From the NCBI GenBank assembly GCA_963556195.1, contig OY744535.1, positions 88,737,449-88,801,448 on the forward strand: DNA of 64,000 bases, read 5' to 3'. The DNA is from Sepiola atlantica. Lineage: Eukaryota > Mollusca > Cephalopoda > Sepiida > Sepiolidae. Shown here piece after piece: positions 26,104 through 37,847 of the stretch (positions are counted from its first letter, which is position 1; each line of letters begins with the position of its first letter). The notes below the pieces were generated by a model. That model ran no database searches. It saw only the letters and a list, made by a program, of their open reading frames with translations, and was not told the origin of the DNA. A program made the position numbers and the translations under genes.

Positions 26104-26492
26104 GTTTCCTATTGAATGTATTTATTGAATATAGCATATCTTTGTTTCATATCGAATGTATTTATTGAATAGCATATCTTTGTTTCATATCGAATGTATT
26201 TATTGAATAGCATATCTTTGTTTCATATCGAATGTATGTATTGAATATAGCATATTTTAGTTTCATATCGAATGCATTTATTGAATATGGCATATTTTTG
26301 TTTCATATCGAAGGTATTTATTGAATATCATATCTTTGTTTTATATCGAATGTATTTATTGAATATAGCATATCTTTGTTTCATATCGAATGTATTTATT
26401 GAATATAGCCTATCTTAGTTTCAAATCGAATGCATTTATTGAATATAGCATATCTTTGTTTCATTTCGAATGCATTTATTGAATATAGCATA

Positions 26493-27364
26493 TCTTTGAA
26501 CACATTTCAGGTGTCCGTTTCATGTAGGCGTTAGTGCTCGGTTACCCACTTTTAATAGTGCATGATCGAATCACTAACGTTTGTTTGGTTGTGTAATTTT
26601 TTATAATTTAATATAATTTATTAACTGTTGCAACTTTAGAATTGTTACTTATATACTGATAAATGTGTTTTAATAAACCAAGAATGAAAGCGACTTTATG
26701 AAGTCACAGCCAATGCATTTCATAATAAGCAACTATTACTGTTTAAAATATATTTTCCATTAGCCCCCTAATTGTTCATAGAAGTCTATTTGTGAACCCT
26801 TTTGGGGTTTGCGAAGCTCAGGTTTAGAAGCTCTGTTTTATTTAAAAATTACAAAACACTCTCTTACAACTTTTCTAGTTGTCTTTTTCATGCGGGTTCC
26901 AATTCAACCACATTAACTTGAAAGCAAACTTGATTTTCTTTGCGACTGATTTTTCACTCCGATTATTCACACAATATTTGTAAACATGCAACAATAACAC
27001 TCCACTCGGACAACGCGAGGCAAATACCAAATATATATTACTATAACTTATTCCATAAGTCATGTTTATGACAAAGGGGGAATAATTGTTGTGTGTTGGG
27101 TCGGAAATTATCCACCTAATAGTTATCGTTTTCAAGTTTTTGACCTTGAAGTAGTATTTTTAAGCTCCTTACATACAGTGGCTGCACGCATCACATATCT
27201 AGGGAGATTGGACCATCGCTTGAAACGCGTTATATAAGATTATGAAGTGATAAAAAAACAAAATGATAAATAAATGTTGAAAACACCTTTTACAAGTGTT
27301 GGTAGACTCACTCCTTTACATATATACTTTTCTCGTTGGAACTGCACTAATACTGCACTACCCT
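26493..27364. other. no gene recognised
   Basis: Unique-looking sequence. An 86-codon minus frame (26,875-27,135) shows no recognisable motif. Confidence 0.5.
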
Positions 27365-27392
27365 CTTTAATCTCTCTCTTTCTCTTTGTCTG

Positions 27393-27443
<51 letters not shown>

Positions 27444-27458
27444 GTTTATATATATATA

Positions 27459-27541
<83 letters not shown>
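27365..27541. repeat. (TC)n-(TA)n microsatellite
   Basis: TCTCTCTC runs into TA repeats with a few TATGTTTATA interruptions. Confidence 0.95.
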
Positions 27542-27544
<3 letters not shown>

Positions 27545-27949
27545 GATCTTATATATCTCAAAATAGTTTATATGAAAAAAATTATCTTATAAATATCTAC
27601 TCCGAAATGAGTATAGGCCTGTTCATTAGAGATCTTAGAATGTGCAGCCCACTTTTACATCCGCAGTGAAAACAACTATATCTAGAACACTTACAAAAAA
27701 TTAAAATATCTTCAATATTGACTTAATAGTCTGAATGCACAGCCTTAATTACCACAACAAAAACAGACTAACACTATGATGCTTTTTTTCTAATAGAAAA
27801 ACATCGACATGATTGGTAAACATAAATATTACATAGTTCTCCCAAATAATCCTATATATATTTCCTTACAAAAAACAATTAATATCTGACTTAAAAAATA
27901 ATAAGTTCAACTTTTAAAACAATTGAAGATGTAATCAAACCAAACACCC

Positions 27950-28230
27950 TCCCACATAACTCTTAAAGACACTTCTTCCTTAGGCAGCATATATAAAATT
28001 AAATGGGGCTCATGCCCAATGTTCTATATCAGCGAAGCGGAAAGAAATATAAAATTCCGCATTTGCCAACATAAACCGGAGTTCAAAAACAATAATACCA
28101 TAAACGCGCTAGTCATACACGAAGAGTTTTGCCCACAATTTTGACTTTACAAACTTTACCCTGCTGTAAACGGAATTATTTCTCCCACGCTGCATCGAAA
28201 GTTCTTTAGTCCTCATCTCATCACCATCTA
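27950..28230 (+). pseudogene. Penelope-like GIY-YIG endonuclease relic
   Basis: The plus strand at about 27,985-28,140 reads SIYKIKWGSCPMFYISEAER followed by NIKFRICQHKPEFKNNN, a good match to the PLE pattern (IVYKI-C-C--FYIGET-RNIKFRI-EHK). The first Cys of the pair is replaced by Trp-Gly and the Gly of YIG by Ser. Stops follow near 28,140. The 300 bases upstream (27,640-27,950) may be the end of the RT but are too decayed to align by eye. This copy belongs to a different PLE lineage from the one at 36-38 kb. Confidence 0.65.
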
Positions 28231-28813
28231 ACTTAAAATTAGACTCAAATCCTATTCATCCAAAAAACATCTAACAAAAACCACAGTCACACTATACTTT
28301 ATCATTGTCTTTTCCCCCTCAAACATTTGAACATCTTTGTCACACTCGCTTCATAATTCTTTTAACGTTTCTAATAGTTAGGCCGTTGCCCAAAACATCC
28401 AGTTGTGCGTCTACTTTTTTCTAATGTTTTCGCTGTTATTTAAAAAGAAAAACAATATTACCTCTATCGAAACACGTTCTTTGATCTGAACAAAACAACG
28501 TAATCTCTTGTTTTTTAATGATTTATTCATGTGTTTTAATTTGTTTCTATTTTGTTATTCATCACACATTCTGCCATCACGGTATTGCTTTGATGATATG
28601 TCGTGTATTCTACATATAGACTTATTGAGTGTTGAATTTCTCAAGGTGGGCTGCATAATTGTACGATTCTAACATACTCTGATTGATTTAAGATCTATTT
28701 TCCTCGTTTGGGGATTACTATTTATGAGTAGACTACATTAAACTTCGTCTAAGGTTTGATTTTTTAAAATTAAAATATTAAGATATACTGTTTTAGATAC
28801 AAAATAGTAACTA

Positions 28814-28815
<2 letters not shown>
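28231..28815. other. no gene recognised
   Basis: AT-rich sequence that may include the 3' untranslated part of the PLE relic. No motif seen. Confidence 0.45.
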
Positions 28816-28885
<70 letters not shown>

Positions 28886-28887
28886 TA

Positions 28888-28948
<61 letters not shown>

Positions 28949-28966
28949 ATATATATATATATATTC
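28816..28966. repeat. (TA)n-(TC)n-(TA)n microsatellite
   Basis: Two TA runs flank a central CTCTCTCT run (about 28,888-28,907). Confidence 0.95.
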
Positions 28967-30105
28967 ATATTAAGATGTTTTTATATACCCATATATACTT
29001 CCTATAATACTGGTAATATAAAACATAATTCATGAATATCTACAGCAATTTTGTTGTACATATTTTTTACAATCCCAGTTTGCATGTAATTCATGTATGC
29101 ACACGAATTCTATAAATTCTATGTCCAGTATTCATTGAATTTAATATGAAATAACGTATTAATTTTATTTGAACAGAAGTTGATGTGGAGGTTAGAAGCG
29201 ATAGACTTCGGTGACTAATTTGGATATTGTATTTATATCGGAGTCCACCCAGTCTGATTGAATGAAGCTAAATTAGAAAGGCTAAACAGCTTGGACTGGA
29301 GTGCAGAAAGTCGGTTCACACCGAATTTACCCTTTTTTATATCAGTTACTGTTCTTAATTTAAAACTACCAATGTTGTTTGTTTTACACGGAACATGGTT
29401 GCTTGTAAGTGACGGACAATTCAGTTCAACTCAACCAGATTTGTGAAGCAGCTACCACAGCAGATAAGTCTGTTTTCGTTATTTTATCTTACATAAGGTT
29501 CGGATCCAGTTTTTCTTCATGTGGCCCAATCCGTGTAAACTCCCCCCTCCCACTATACTGGATAGAAGAAAAGTCTCAAGAACATGGCCCATTCGTTTAA
29601 TGAATTAAGCCATAGAGCCATCAGTTATCGCTTACAATTTAAAATGTGGGGGTAATGTTAACATCGTTATTTTCTTCTGTCGTCTATCCTGTTAACGGCA
29701 AACAATAAGATGATTGTCAGTAATCCGTTACCTCTTATTGTCTTTATAGTTCAATCTCAGTCATCCTCATTGTGGTGTGTAGTCTTCTCCATCATGTTAG
29801 TTGAACAGTGTGGCTAGTTACGCAAAACTTCATATCTATGTTCAATTACATTTATATAAACATAACTGGCGGGTAGGATTGCATGAAAGATTAGCGTGCC
29901 ACTCATTATAGTCGCTTGTTTACGTAGTCATAGGTGTTTGCAGGTCGCCGCTACAACTCTCCAAGAGATACTTTATAAATGCGCCCTATTTATTAAAAAG
30001 TGATCTAGTTCTGCTAATCTGCATTTTCGGTAAATTTGTTAATTCTTAAACACTCTAGTGGGTTCGCAGTTTTTTTTATCAAGCAACACTAATTTAAAAG
30101 TCAAT
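28967..30105. other. no gene recognised
   Basis: Two overlapping 62-63 codon plus frames (29,258-29,446 and 29,409-29,600) have near-normal base composition but match nothing I recognise. They might be a decayed transposon or an exon fragment. I see no splice-site pattern that would decide it. Confidence 0.4.
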
Positions 30106-30240
30106 AAAATAACAATAATAATAATAATGATGATAATAATAAGAACAAGACGAAGAAGAAGAATAAGAAGAAAGAAGAAGAAGAAGCAGAAGAAGAAGAA
30201 GAGGAAGTAGAAGAAGACAAAGAAGAAGAAACTAGAAAAG
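30106..30240. repeat. (AAT)n-(AAG)n trinucleotide tract
   Basis: AATAATAAT passes into a GAAGAAGAAG-rich tract, directly upstream of the non-LTR relic. Confidence 0.95.
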
Positions 30241-30275
30241 CTGATAAATACGAGCAGAATCTTCAGCCAGTACAT

Positions 30276-31640
30276 TCAAATGAGAGTCGGAATGGAAATG
30301 TGTGCACTGCAAGAGATAAAAAACGGGAAGTTGGATACGACTGAAGGCATGGAACTAACACATCGATAGCAGATGATGGCGGTAGGCGAACAATGCAGCT
30401 ATAAATATTTGGGAGTTCTGGAGGCAGACATAACCATATCAACAGAAATTAAAGAGAAGATTGGAAAAGAATATCTGAGAAGAACAAAGAAGCTCTTAAA
30501 TACAAAATTATATAGCAGAAACTAAATGTAAAAAATGAATACATGTGCAGTATAACCAATAAGCTACTCTAGACGATTCATAAGCTGGATTAAAGAAGAA
30601 CTCAGGCACCTTGACCAGTAGACTAGAAAATTAATGACCATGCAAAACGAACTACACTCCAAAACGATACAGACATACTCTATGTGAAAAGGGGAAGGGG
30701 ACTGGTAAGTTTAGATTCTGTGTGAGCGACATTTAAAAAGACCCGGAGAAACACATGAACTAGAACACAGAAAGCTGATAACCGCAGCAAGAGCCACCGT
30801 CTAAACAAACAATTCAGGAAGCACCGAAACCAGAAACAAACAGATGAGAAAAGAACAGTGGAACACACACATTGATGTTTCATCCCAAGAGAAGAGACCC
30901 ACACCAATAGTTGGGCATGACTGAATAAAGAGGCGGAATCCCTAGTAACCTCTGCATAAAACAATGCGATTAGGACCAACTACATTAAAGCTAAAATAGA
31001 TATACCCCCAAGAAAACAGTAAATGCAGGTAGGGTGGATAAAGAGATGAATCAGTAAATCACATAATAAGTGAATGCATAATATTGGGACAAAAAGAATA
31101 CCAAAATACGCATTATTGTGTAGGTAAAGTAGTACACTGGGAACTATGCAAACAAATGTATTTCTAACACTCAGCGAATGCTACAAACATAAACCAGTAC
31201 ACGAAAAAAAAAAAAAAAACAAACAATATTCTCTGGGATATGGAAGTATACACAGATAAACTGAGAAAAGCACGGAGACCGGATGTAATAATAGTCAACA
31301 AGAAAGAAAAGTCCTGCCAAATCGTAGATTTTGCCGTCTCAGTTAACCACAGAGCGAAGACTAAGGAGACAGAAGCAAATACACTGAACTCACCAGAGAA
31401 TGTAAAGAGATATTGAATATAAAAACAGTAAATATAATACCAATAATCGACTGCGAGTAATTGGTATCAAAAGGAAGACTCGGACAATAAAACGGGCGGC
31501 AATGATGAGAACAGCTGAAATCTTAAGAGACAATCTTTGAATGCGGAAACTGTTACACATAAGCTACGAAGACGAACCAATGACATGCAAAGAGCAATAT
31601 ATAGAAAACAAAATCACATAAAGAGCACCACATGAACACA
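30276..31640 (+). pseudogene. R2-type (RLE) non-LTR retrotransposon relic, C-terminal half
   Basis: The translation in pieces shows MCALQEIKNGK (end of the RT palm), YKYLGVLEAD at about 30,400, and a thumb-like segment near 30,590 (SWIKEELRHLDQ, with TRKLMTM after a stop). Near 31,060 a zinc-knuckle-like NHIISEC occurs, and at about 31,265-31,345 ARRPDVIIVNKKEKSCQIVD. The last is the PD...D-x-K-type restriction-like endonuclease of R2/NeSL/CRE-class LINEs. Many stops and shifts; the 5' half (DNA-binding domain, YxDD) is missing. Such LINEs often target specific RNA genes. The assignment to the R2-like group is from memory of the motif order, not from a search. Confidence 0.65.
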
Positions 31641-31659
31641 AGGAAGAGAAACTGCAATA

Positions 31660-31830
31660 AATTTAATAACCCCCCCCCCCCTAAAAGTGATGGAACCAGC
31701 CCCGGCTAATACCACACAAAACAGTCGCGGAGGGTCAAGGGGACAGATGAGGGATAAAACAAACCAGACCTCCGCTAAAAGTGTGCGCAGAGCACTGGGG
31801 CATTGGGGAGTCTAATTACTATCTACATCT
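31660..31830. other. likely 3' region of the non-LTR relic, with poly-C tract
   Basis: A C11-12 run at about 31,671-31,682 follows the last coding trace. The GC-richer sequence to about 31,830 may be the element's 3' UTR. No clear target-site duplication was found. Confidence 0.3.
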
Positions 31831-32104
31831 TAGAGAACGGCAATGGTCTTTACCAACAGGAAATCGATGGTAAGCGTCTGTTGGGATAACGCAATTTTAT
31901 TTGAAATAGTTATCGAAAGAGGTGGATATCACTAGATATCTAGGGATACTTGTTGTAACTACGACTTGAGCGAACACCACTGATGATTATCAGTTAGTAA
32001 TCACGTATGACGGTCTGTGGGAGAACTACTTGTGAGTAAACATAATAAATAAGTTTCTATCATGTTCCAGAATGTTTCTATTGAAAATTGTAATTTATAT
32101 TACA

Positions 32105-32500
32105 CTAGCATGGGTATTTGACGTTGCACGGGCTACCCCGTTCCCATAGGCAAAAGTGTTAAAATGCCTCTCTTCCCTGGGGCAAAATCTGTCCTTTTCC
32201 CGGTCGCCCACTCATCCCAGCCCCTCCCTCACCCAGCTCGCTACCTCTCTCTTGTTTCATGGTCTTCCCCGTTCGCCCCTTCACCACCGACCCTTACCCT
32301 CTCAGCACGCCTTACTCCATCTGTCCCCGGGGCAAAAACTGTCTCCTCCGGTCGCTCCTTAAGCCTTGACTCCTCACCCTAGTCTCAACCCCATTTTTCA
32401 TCGACCCCGCTCTTCCCGCTCGCACCCTCGTCCCCGCCCTTCCTACCCCGCATTTTCTATAACCCTCTCCCCGTTGCCTGAGTAAAAGGTGTACCTATGT
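32105..32500. repeat. GC-rich dispersed-repeat end, C/T-rich segment
   Basis: ACTAGCATGGGTATTTGACG then TTGCACGGGCTACCCCGTTC marks the left edge. A similar CTAGCTGTGTTGCCCAGGGC begins at about 49,541. Between 32,160 and 32,500 the plus strand is strongly C/T-rich, and two overlapping frames of about 70 codons are composition artefacts. Family unknown; it resembles the CTAGC/TTGCCCGG termini of widespread animal repeats. Confidence 0.4.
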
Positions 32501-33209
32501 GTGTTCGGCCGTACCCTTCTCTCTCTTGTATATTTCGGTGACGGTTAAAAAATATATATTCTGAGAGAGATCGAACCATATATGTTTAGGTGTTGCCCTT
32601 TCACCGATACACACGGGATCACCGAAGCGGATATAATAACTGTCTAAAAATAGGTCACTTTAACGAAGTGTGAAGTTACTGCACGCGTGCAGGAAATTTA
32701 TTAGTATGCTTTTCCTTTACTAATAATTACATTTAATTCGTGTTTTTTTGTGTATCAGTGTAAACATAATGTTTGACTAGTCCTGGCTTTCTCTTTTATC
32801 AAATCTAAACGGAACCTCAATGAACAAAGTAGTTTCCAAATAACATCACATTTATGGAGCAAATTAGCACAAGTATGTTTTCCAACCGACTACATTATGG
32901 TCGTTTTCACGTCTTTCGAAAACAAACACTTCTTAAGACTTTTTCTTGAATAATCAATTTATCATAAGTAATCGTTGTCCAATTCAACCCACTATTTCTG
33001 ATCATATCGTGTGGATGACCCCTTTAATACTTATAGTCGAGTGGCATTGATAATTGGCGACCTATTTGTAAAAAAAACTTCATGCATAAAATTGTTACAG
33101 AAAAAAAAAACAATTACATGTCTCTATTCTTATGGTCGGATAATACCGTAGAACTGCAGTAAATTGCGAAAGATACACATACGTTATTACATACTTTATT
33201 AAATACACT

Positions 33210-33687
<478 letters not shown>

Positions 33688-33754
<67 letters not shown>
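33688..33754. repeat. (TA)n right of MITE
   Basis: A pure TA run continuing from the MITE's right end. Confidence 0.95.
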
Positions 33755-33760
<6 letters not shown>

Positions 33761-34892
33761 GCAAAAGCTCGAACACTTGAAAGAATGAGAAATTCAACAA
33801 AACATACTTATATTAGAATTTAAAAATAAGTTGATCTTCGGTTCAGGAGACTAAATATTCTTTGTTTAAACTGATAACATTTCGCCAACAAACTGATTAG
33901 CATCATAAACAGGTTTATTCGTAGTTACCTTTGTTGATCTTATTATATAAAAAAAAATGTTGTAAAGGCGCCAATAATGAACATTTATTTATGTTAATCG
34001 TGTAAAAAGTTGTTATATCAACTTGGATTTTTTTAAATAAAGGGTCTACAGAGGGGTGTAACTTTCCGAGTTGGCCCCCAGAAGGGTTATTGGCCGGTCT
34101 ACATGTATCACAGTACTATGTAACGCGCTTAATATAGCCCCTTTTTAGTGAATTAATTCATGTGGCCAGTGAGAAATCACATCCTTCTCCGGTTGTTCTT
34201 GTATAATGTATGTGGATAGACAGAATACGGTTTATCGAAGTGAGTAAACTTTGCCCACACATATTCTACAGATATGTAGTTCCAATTGCATTCAGCAACA
34301 AACTGATGATCTGTTTCTTAGAATAAAATGGCTTCGCAGATATTTATATATATTTTAAGTAGAAAATCATAGCTGCTTCTGTCAGTGAAATACCATAGAT
34401 TATATTCAGGTTCGACGTGCTGCATATACAATCTGTCTCAAGAAGAAGCATAACTCGTTCACCAACAATTGATTGACGACGCAAGAAAAATAATCTGATA
34501 AGTAAGTGTTAATCCTTTCTGTGAACAAGTAATCATCCAACATGTATATACTTTAAATTAGATTGTAATATTTGCAAATTTCTTGCGAATACATGTTTTG
34601 TTTCATAAATAACATTTTGTGATAATTTTTTAGATTATTTTCGTACGTGGAAATTCATTTCTCATGTCTTAGTTTGTAATGTTGTCAATGTTAACTTATG
34701 TATTCGAATTACCTCATCTCAGTTTGAAACTAAAATCATATACTACGCATCGTGTTTAGTATTCAGATTATACACTGAATAAAAACTATTTTAAAAACTG
34801 CTTCATGAATTCTGGTGAGATTTCGTTCTTTTCTTTAAACTGCAGACTTTGGTGCTTTGGTTAATCACAAATTGTAACGTCTTTTTTGACAT
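33755..34892. other. no gene recognised
   Basis: AT-rich sequence. A short segment near 33,862-33,905 has, on the minus strand, a weak hammerhead-like arrangement, which I do not accept. Nothing else seen. Confidence 0.45.
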
Positions 34893-34913
34893 TATACTAC
34901 ATGTTTTCTCTCC

Positions 34914-34967
34914 TCGGTTAGGGTTAAGTTAGGGTTAGAGTAAGGGTTAGGGTTAGATTAAGGGTTA
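34914..34967. repeat. interstitial telomeric-type repeat (TTAGGG-like)
   Basis: About eight TTAGGG-related units, several imperfect (TTAAG, TTAGAGTAAGGG), giving GGTTAGGGTTAAGTTAGGG and so on. TTAGGG is the ancestral animal telomere repeat. A partly matching direct repeat (TATACTACATGT ... TCGGT-AG) flanks it at 34,893-34,921 and 34,969-34,997, which suggests insertion at a broken end rather than a chromosome end. Confidence 0.85.
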
Positions 34968-34999
34968 CTATACTACATGTGTTATGTCATCGGTCAGTT

Positions 35000-35823
35000 T
35001 ATAAGGAATCATTCAAGACGGTGACAATTTTTATTGTTGTCCCAATCGAGAATGCTCCTTTTTGAGATCTGAACTTTCTGCACATAAAGAACGACATAAA
35101 ATACTGTATTTATTGTGAGAACTGCCATATAAAGTCCCGATTAGAATGTTATGAATGCGTCCCAAAATAATAATTGTTTTTCTAAAACATATATAGGTCA
35201 AATGTATGTATACCTATATATGAAGCAAACTCTTTTAAATTGGAAACATGACATGTATCGGTATTATTAGTGACAGCTATGAGTGACCGTGACTGTTATC
35301 GATTGACACAATTTCATATGTTTGTTATTTATGTATCGTACAATGAATTACTAGAGGTATTTATATATTATAGCATTCACTAAATAAAATAGAGGATAAT
35401 TTGTATATTTTTGTACGGACCATATCAAACATTTTTGAGAAAATAAAATGTATCTTTTAAAGACGAATTTCAATCCATTGACTTTTGTCAATTCATTACT
35501 TGGGGAGTTTTGTTTGGAAAAAAGCAGCTGGTTGACAGTTATTTTGCGTTTTTAATGAAGATTCACAGTGTCAATTGGCATCATCTGTTATTACAATACC
35601 GCTGAAGTAATCGGCATTTGTGTCCGGAAAGCTTCTTTGTATACAGTTTTAAGCGTACAAAAAACTTAAAATATTCTTTATGTTTATTAAAAGTCAACTA
35701 AATTATTTTTTGTAAAACTTACGTTTCTAGTTCTTCATCAAGGCATCAAACTCCTGATAAGTTTCAGTATATTACATTATTTGACCACTCACATTGAATA
35801 TACCCCTCTTATTTCATCAGTAT

Positions 35824-35825
<2 letters not shown>
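35000..35825. other. no gene recognised
   Basis: AT-rich sequence without a coding or repeat signal that I can support. Confidence 0.45.
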
Positions 35826-35865
<40 letters not shown>

Positions 35866-35872
35866 CTCTCTC
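35826..35872. repeat. (TC)n microsatellite
   Basis: About 20 CT dinucleotides followed by a few imperfect CT phrases. Confidence 0.95.
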
Positions 35873-36194
35873 ACTGTCTCCCTTCTGATCAATCGCTATG
35901 GACCTGTCTTTATCTCTGTCTGTCTTGTTTATTAACAGACGACTTGTAATACAACTAACGATAATAAATAATATTTAAGTTTTCAATTGTAAACATTAAT
36001 AAATATTACCAGGAGAGGAATACTATTTAACCCATAGTTGTAGGGATAAAAATAGAGATACACAAAATGAAAGAAAGAAGTATATGTATGGATATAAACT
36101 TAATTTAGTAATTTGCTTTTTTATTTAAAAAACAGCAACTTTACTTGTAAACAAACCCGCTGTTTTCCTGATATAAAGACTCTAATCAAAGTAC
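35873..36194. other. no gene recognised
   Basis: About 320 AT-rich bases up to the next (TA)n tract. Nothing seen. Confidence 0.5.

Positions 36195-36260
<66 letters not shown>
36195..36260. repeat. (TA)n at the 5' truncation of the PLE
   Basis: A pure TA run ends exactly where readable PLE reverse transcriptase coding begins. Confidence 0.95.
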
Positions 36261-36261
<1 letters not shown>

Positions 36262-37714
36262 GATATAATCCGACCAATAGGGTCTATAAGACCACGTCTT
36301 TACGGCCTACCAAAAACGCATAAGGAAAATATACCCGTAAGACCGATACTCTCTATGGTCGGGTCGGTTCAGCATCAGTTAGCTAAATGGTTGGCTGAAT
36401 TGCTTCAACCTGTGCTTGAAGTATATTCGGCCAACTGTATTAAAGATTCATTCACTTTTGCTGAATATATACGTAATTGCCCTTTTTCTGCTGATAATAA
36501 GTGTATGTGTTCTTTCGACATCAGCAGTTTATTTGCATGCGTTCCCTTACAAGAAACCATCGATATTTGTGCTGATGTTTTATATCGCGGTTTCTCAGTT
36601 GGTCCTATTATCTCTGAGGAGGTCTTCGTAGAACTGATGCGGTTTGCTACCATGTCTGTCGAATTAAGTTTTGATAATGTCATGTATCAGCAAATCGACG
36701 GCATTTCTATGGGGTCACCCCTTGGTCCTGCGTTGGCCAATATCTTTGTAGGTTTTCACGAGCATAATCTTTTGGCCCGTATCAATAAACCACTTACTTA
36801 TTTTCGATACGTAGATGATACATTTTGCGTGTTTAACAATGAGTCAGATTCCATATTATTCCTTAATGCACGCAATCAATTACACCCAGCCTTAAAGTTA
36901 ACTTGTGAGAAGGAACACAACTCCACCCTTCCTTTTCTAGATGTATTAGTGCATAAATCTGATTCATTGTTTTTAACATCTGTTTTCCGCAAACCTACAT
37001 TTACTAGTTTATATTGTCACTGGGACTCTTTTTGTCCCATACAAAGAAAAATAAATCTGATTAAATGTTTGGTTCATCGTGCCTTAAAGATTTACTCTGA
37101 ATCTCTGATTGATTCGGAGATTGAATTTATCAAAGAAGTGCTCGTTGAAAATGGGTACCCTCTCGATATTGTTAATTCTAATATCGTTACTAAGATCTCT
37201 CACTTTAACAAGCCTAAACTTTTTGGTCCTCTACAAGTCCCGGCGTACCTCAGATTACCTTGGTTGGGTAATATTAGCATACAATTTGCTAATCAAATTT
37301 CTGTAGCTGTGCGTCGGTGTTACCAGGCATCTAATTCTAGAATTGTTTTTTTCTGCTGGACCTTTGCTCAAATCTATCAATCAGGATGTTCTCCCACCCC
37401 AGCATATCAGTAATATTATTTATCAATTTAAATGTCGGTGCGATGCCGTATACGTGGGAAGGGCAGTGCAAAGGTTTGAATCCAGAACCAAACAACACAT
37501 CCCCCCTGCCATACGCCAGGGCCGACTAAATAATTAAAATAATTTAGTCAATACATCCAGGTCTGCTATTGCTGACAATCTTATAAATAGCGCCAAATGT
37601 GCGTCGACGTACACTAGTGACTGGTTTTCTGTCATAAGTAGATCGCATTCTCTATTCCACCTCAAAGTCCTGGAAGCCATATATATCAAGTCAATCAAAC
37701 CCTCCCTATTGTAA
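36262..37714 (+). pseudogene. Penelope-like RT + GIY-YIG polyprotein, one frameshift and one stop
   Basis: The protein would copy element RNA at a nicked target (RT) and cut DNA (GIY-YIG). An uninterrupted frame runs from 36,262, where IRPRLYGLPKTHKENIPVRP is seen before the first Met (36,355), to 37,413. Counting from that Met (352 residues): motif A FDISSLF at about 54-60, motif B GISMGSPLGPALAN at about 116-129, catalytic YVDD at 152-155 (genomic 36,808-36,819), and the LPFLDVLV block near 190. At the T7 run 37,346-37,352 the frame shifts by one. The +1 frame continues with IIYQFKCRCDAVYVGR (GIY-YIG signature), an Arg-rich QRFESR segment and HLKVLEAIYIK, which carries the catalytic Glu, ending at TAA 37,712-37,714. 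One in-frame TAA lies at 37,535-37,537. The catalytic residues look intact, so decay is recent. The 5' part of the RT N-terminus is missing. Confidence 0.9.
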
Positions 37715-37847
37715 ACAAAAGGAGTGGATTTTAGGACTTAATGTGATCAACTTATGACTCACCTCCCCATATTTTTTCTCCTAAACATGTCACTAGTTTC
37801 CATTACAATATTTTTCTTAGGTTTTAGTCGTATTTAATCACTTCCAC

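Larger units (their letters stand above)
13738..26492. repeat. giant minisatellite, 40-bp unit, about 320 copies
   Basis: An uninterrupted tandem array. The unit is TTTCATATCGAATGTATTTA followed by TTGAATATAGCATATCTTTG (40 bp). Common variants are GCATTTA for GTATTTA, TTAG for TTTG, ATAGAATG for ATCGAATG, a 38-bp form with GAATAGC in place of GAATATAGC, and an AATTGCATATCG variant. The left edge is TTAGCCCTTTG and the right edge is CTTTGAACACATTTC. Minus-strand frames of up to 96 codons occur because three units make 40 codons. They have no start context and repeat with the array, so I do not call them genes. The array carries two large internal duplications, listed separately. Confidence 0.97.

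Noticed and set aside
13738..26492. Minus-strand frames of 60-96 codons repeated through the array (MLYSIN..., YETKICYS-type)
   Set aside because: They are by-products of a 40-bp unit (three units = 40 codons). They recur exactly with the duplications and have no independent coding features.
13738..26492. CRISPR-like regular array
   Set aside because: There are no unique spacers: the whole 40 bp is the repeat. The setting is eukaryotic and no cas genes exist.
29258..29600. Possible exon pair
   Set aside because: The composition is plausible, but there is no recognisable protein, splice-site polypyrimidine tract or continuation.
32540..32650. Minus-strand tRNA-like SINE (GGTTCGATCTCTC B-box match)
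   Set aside because: The B box is good, but no A box is found at the right distance and the rest of the body is unrecognised.
33860..33906. Minus-strand hammerhead ribozyme
   Set aside because: A GCTA/TGGC stem and GAAA are present, but the CUGANGA box is replaced by ATGAT. Too weak on its own.
35735..35785. Minus-strand hammerhead (TTGATGAAGAACTAGAAACG)
   Set aside because: There is no pairing stem II between TGATGA and GAAA, and the first C of the core is displaced.
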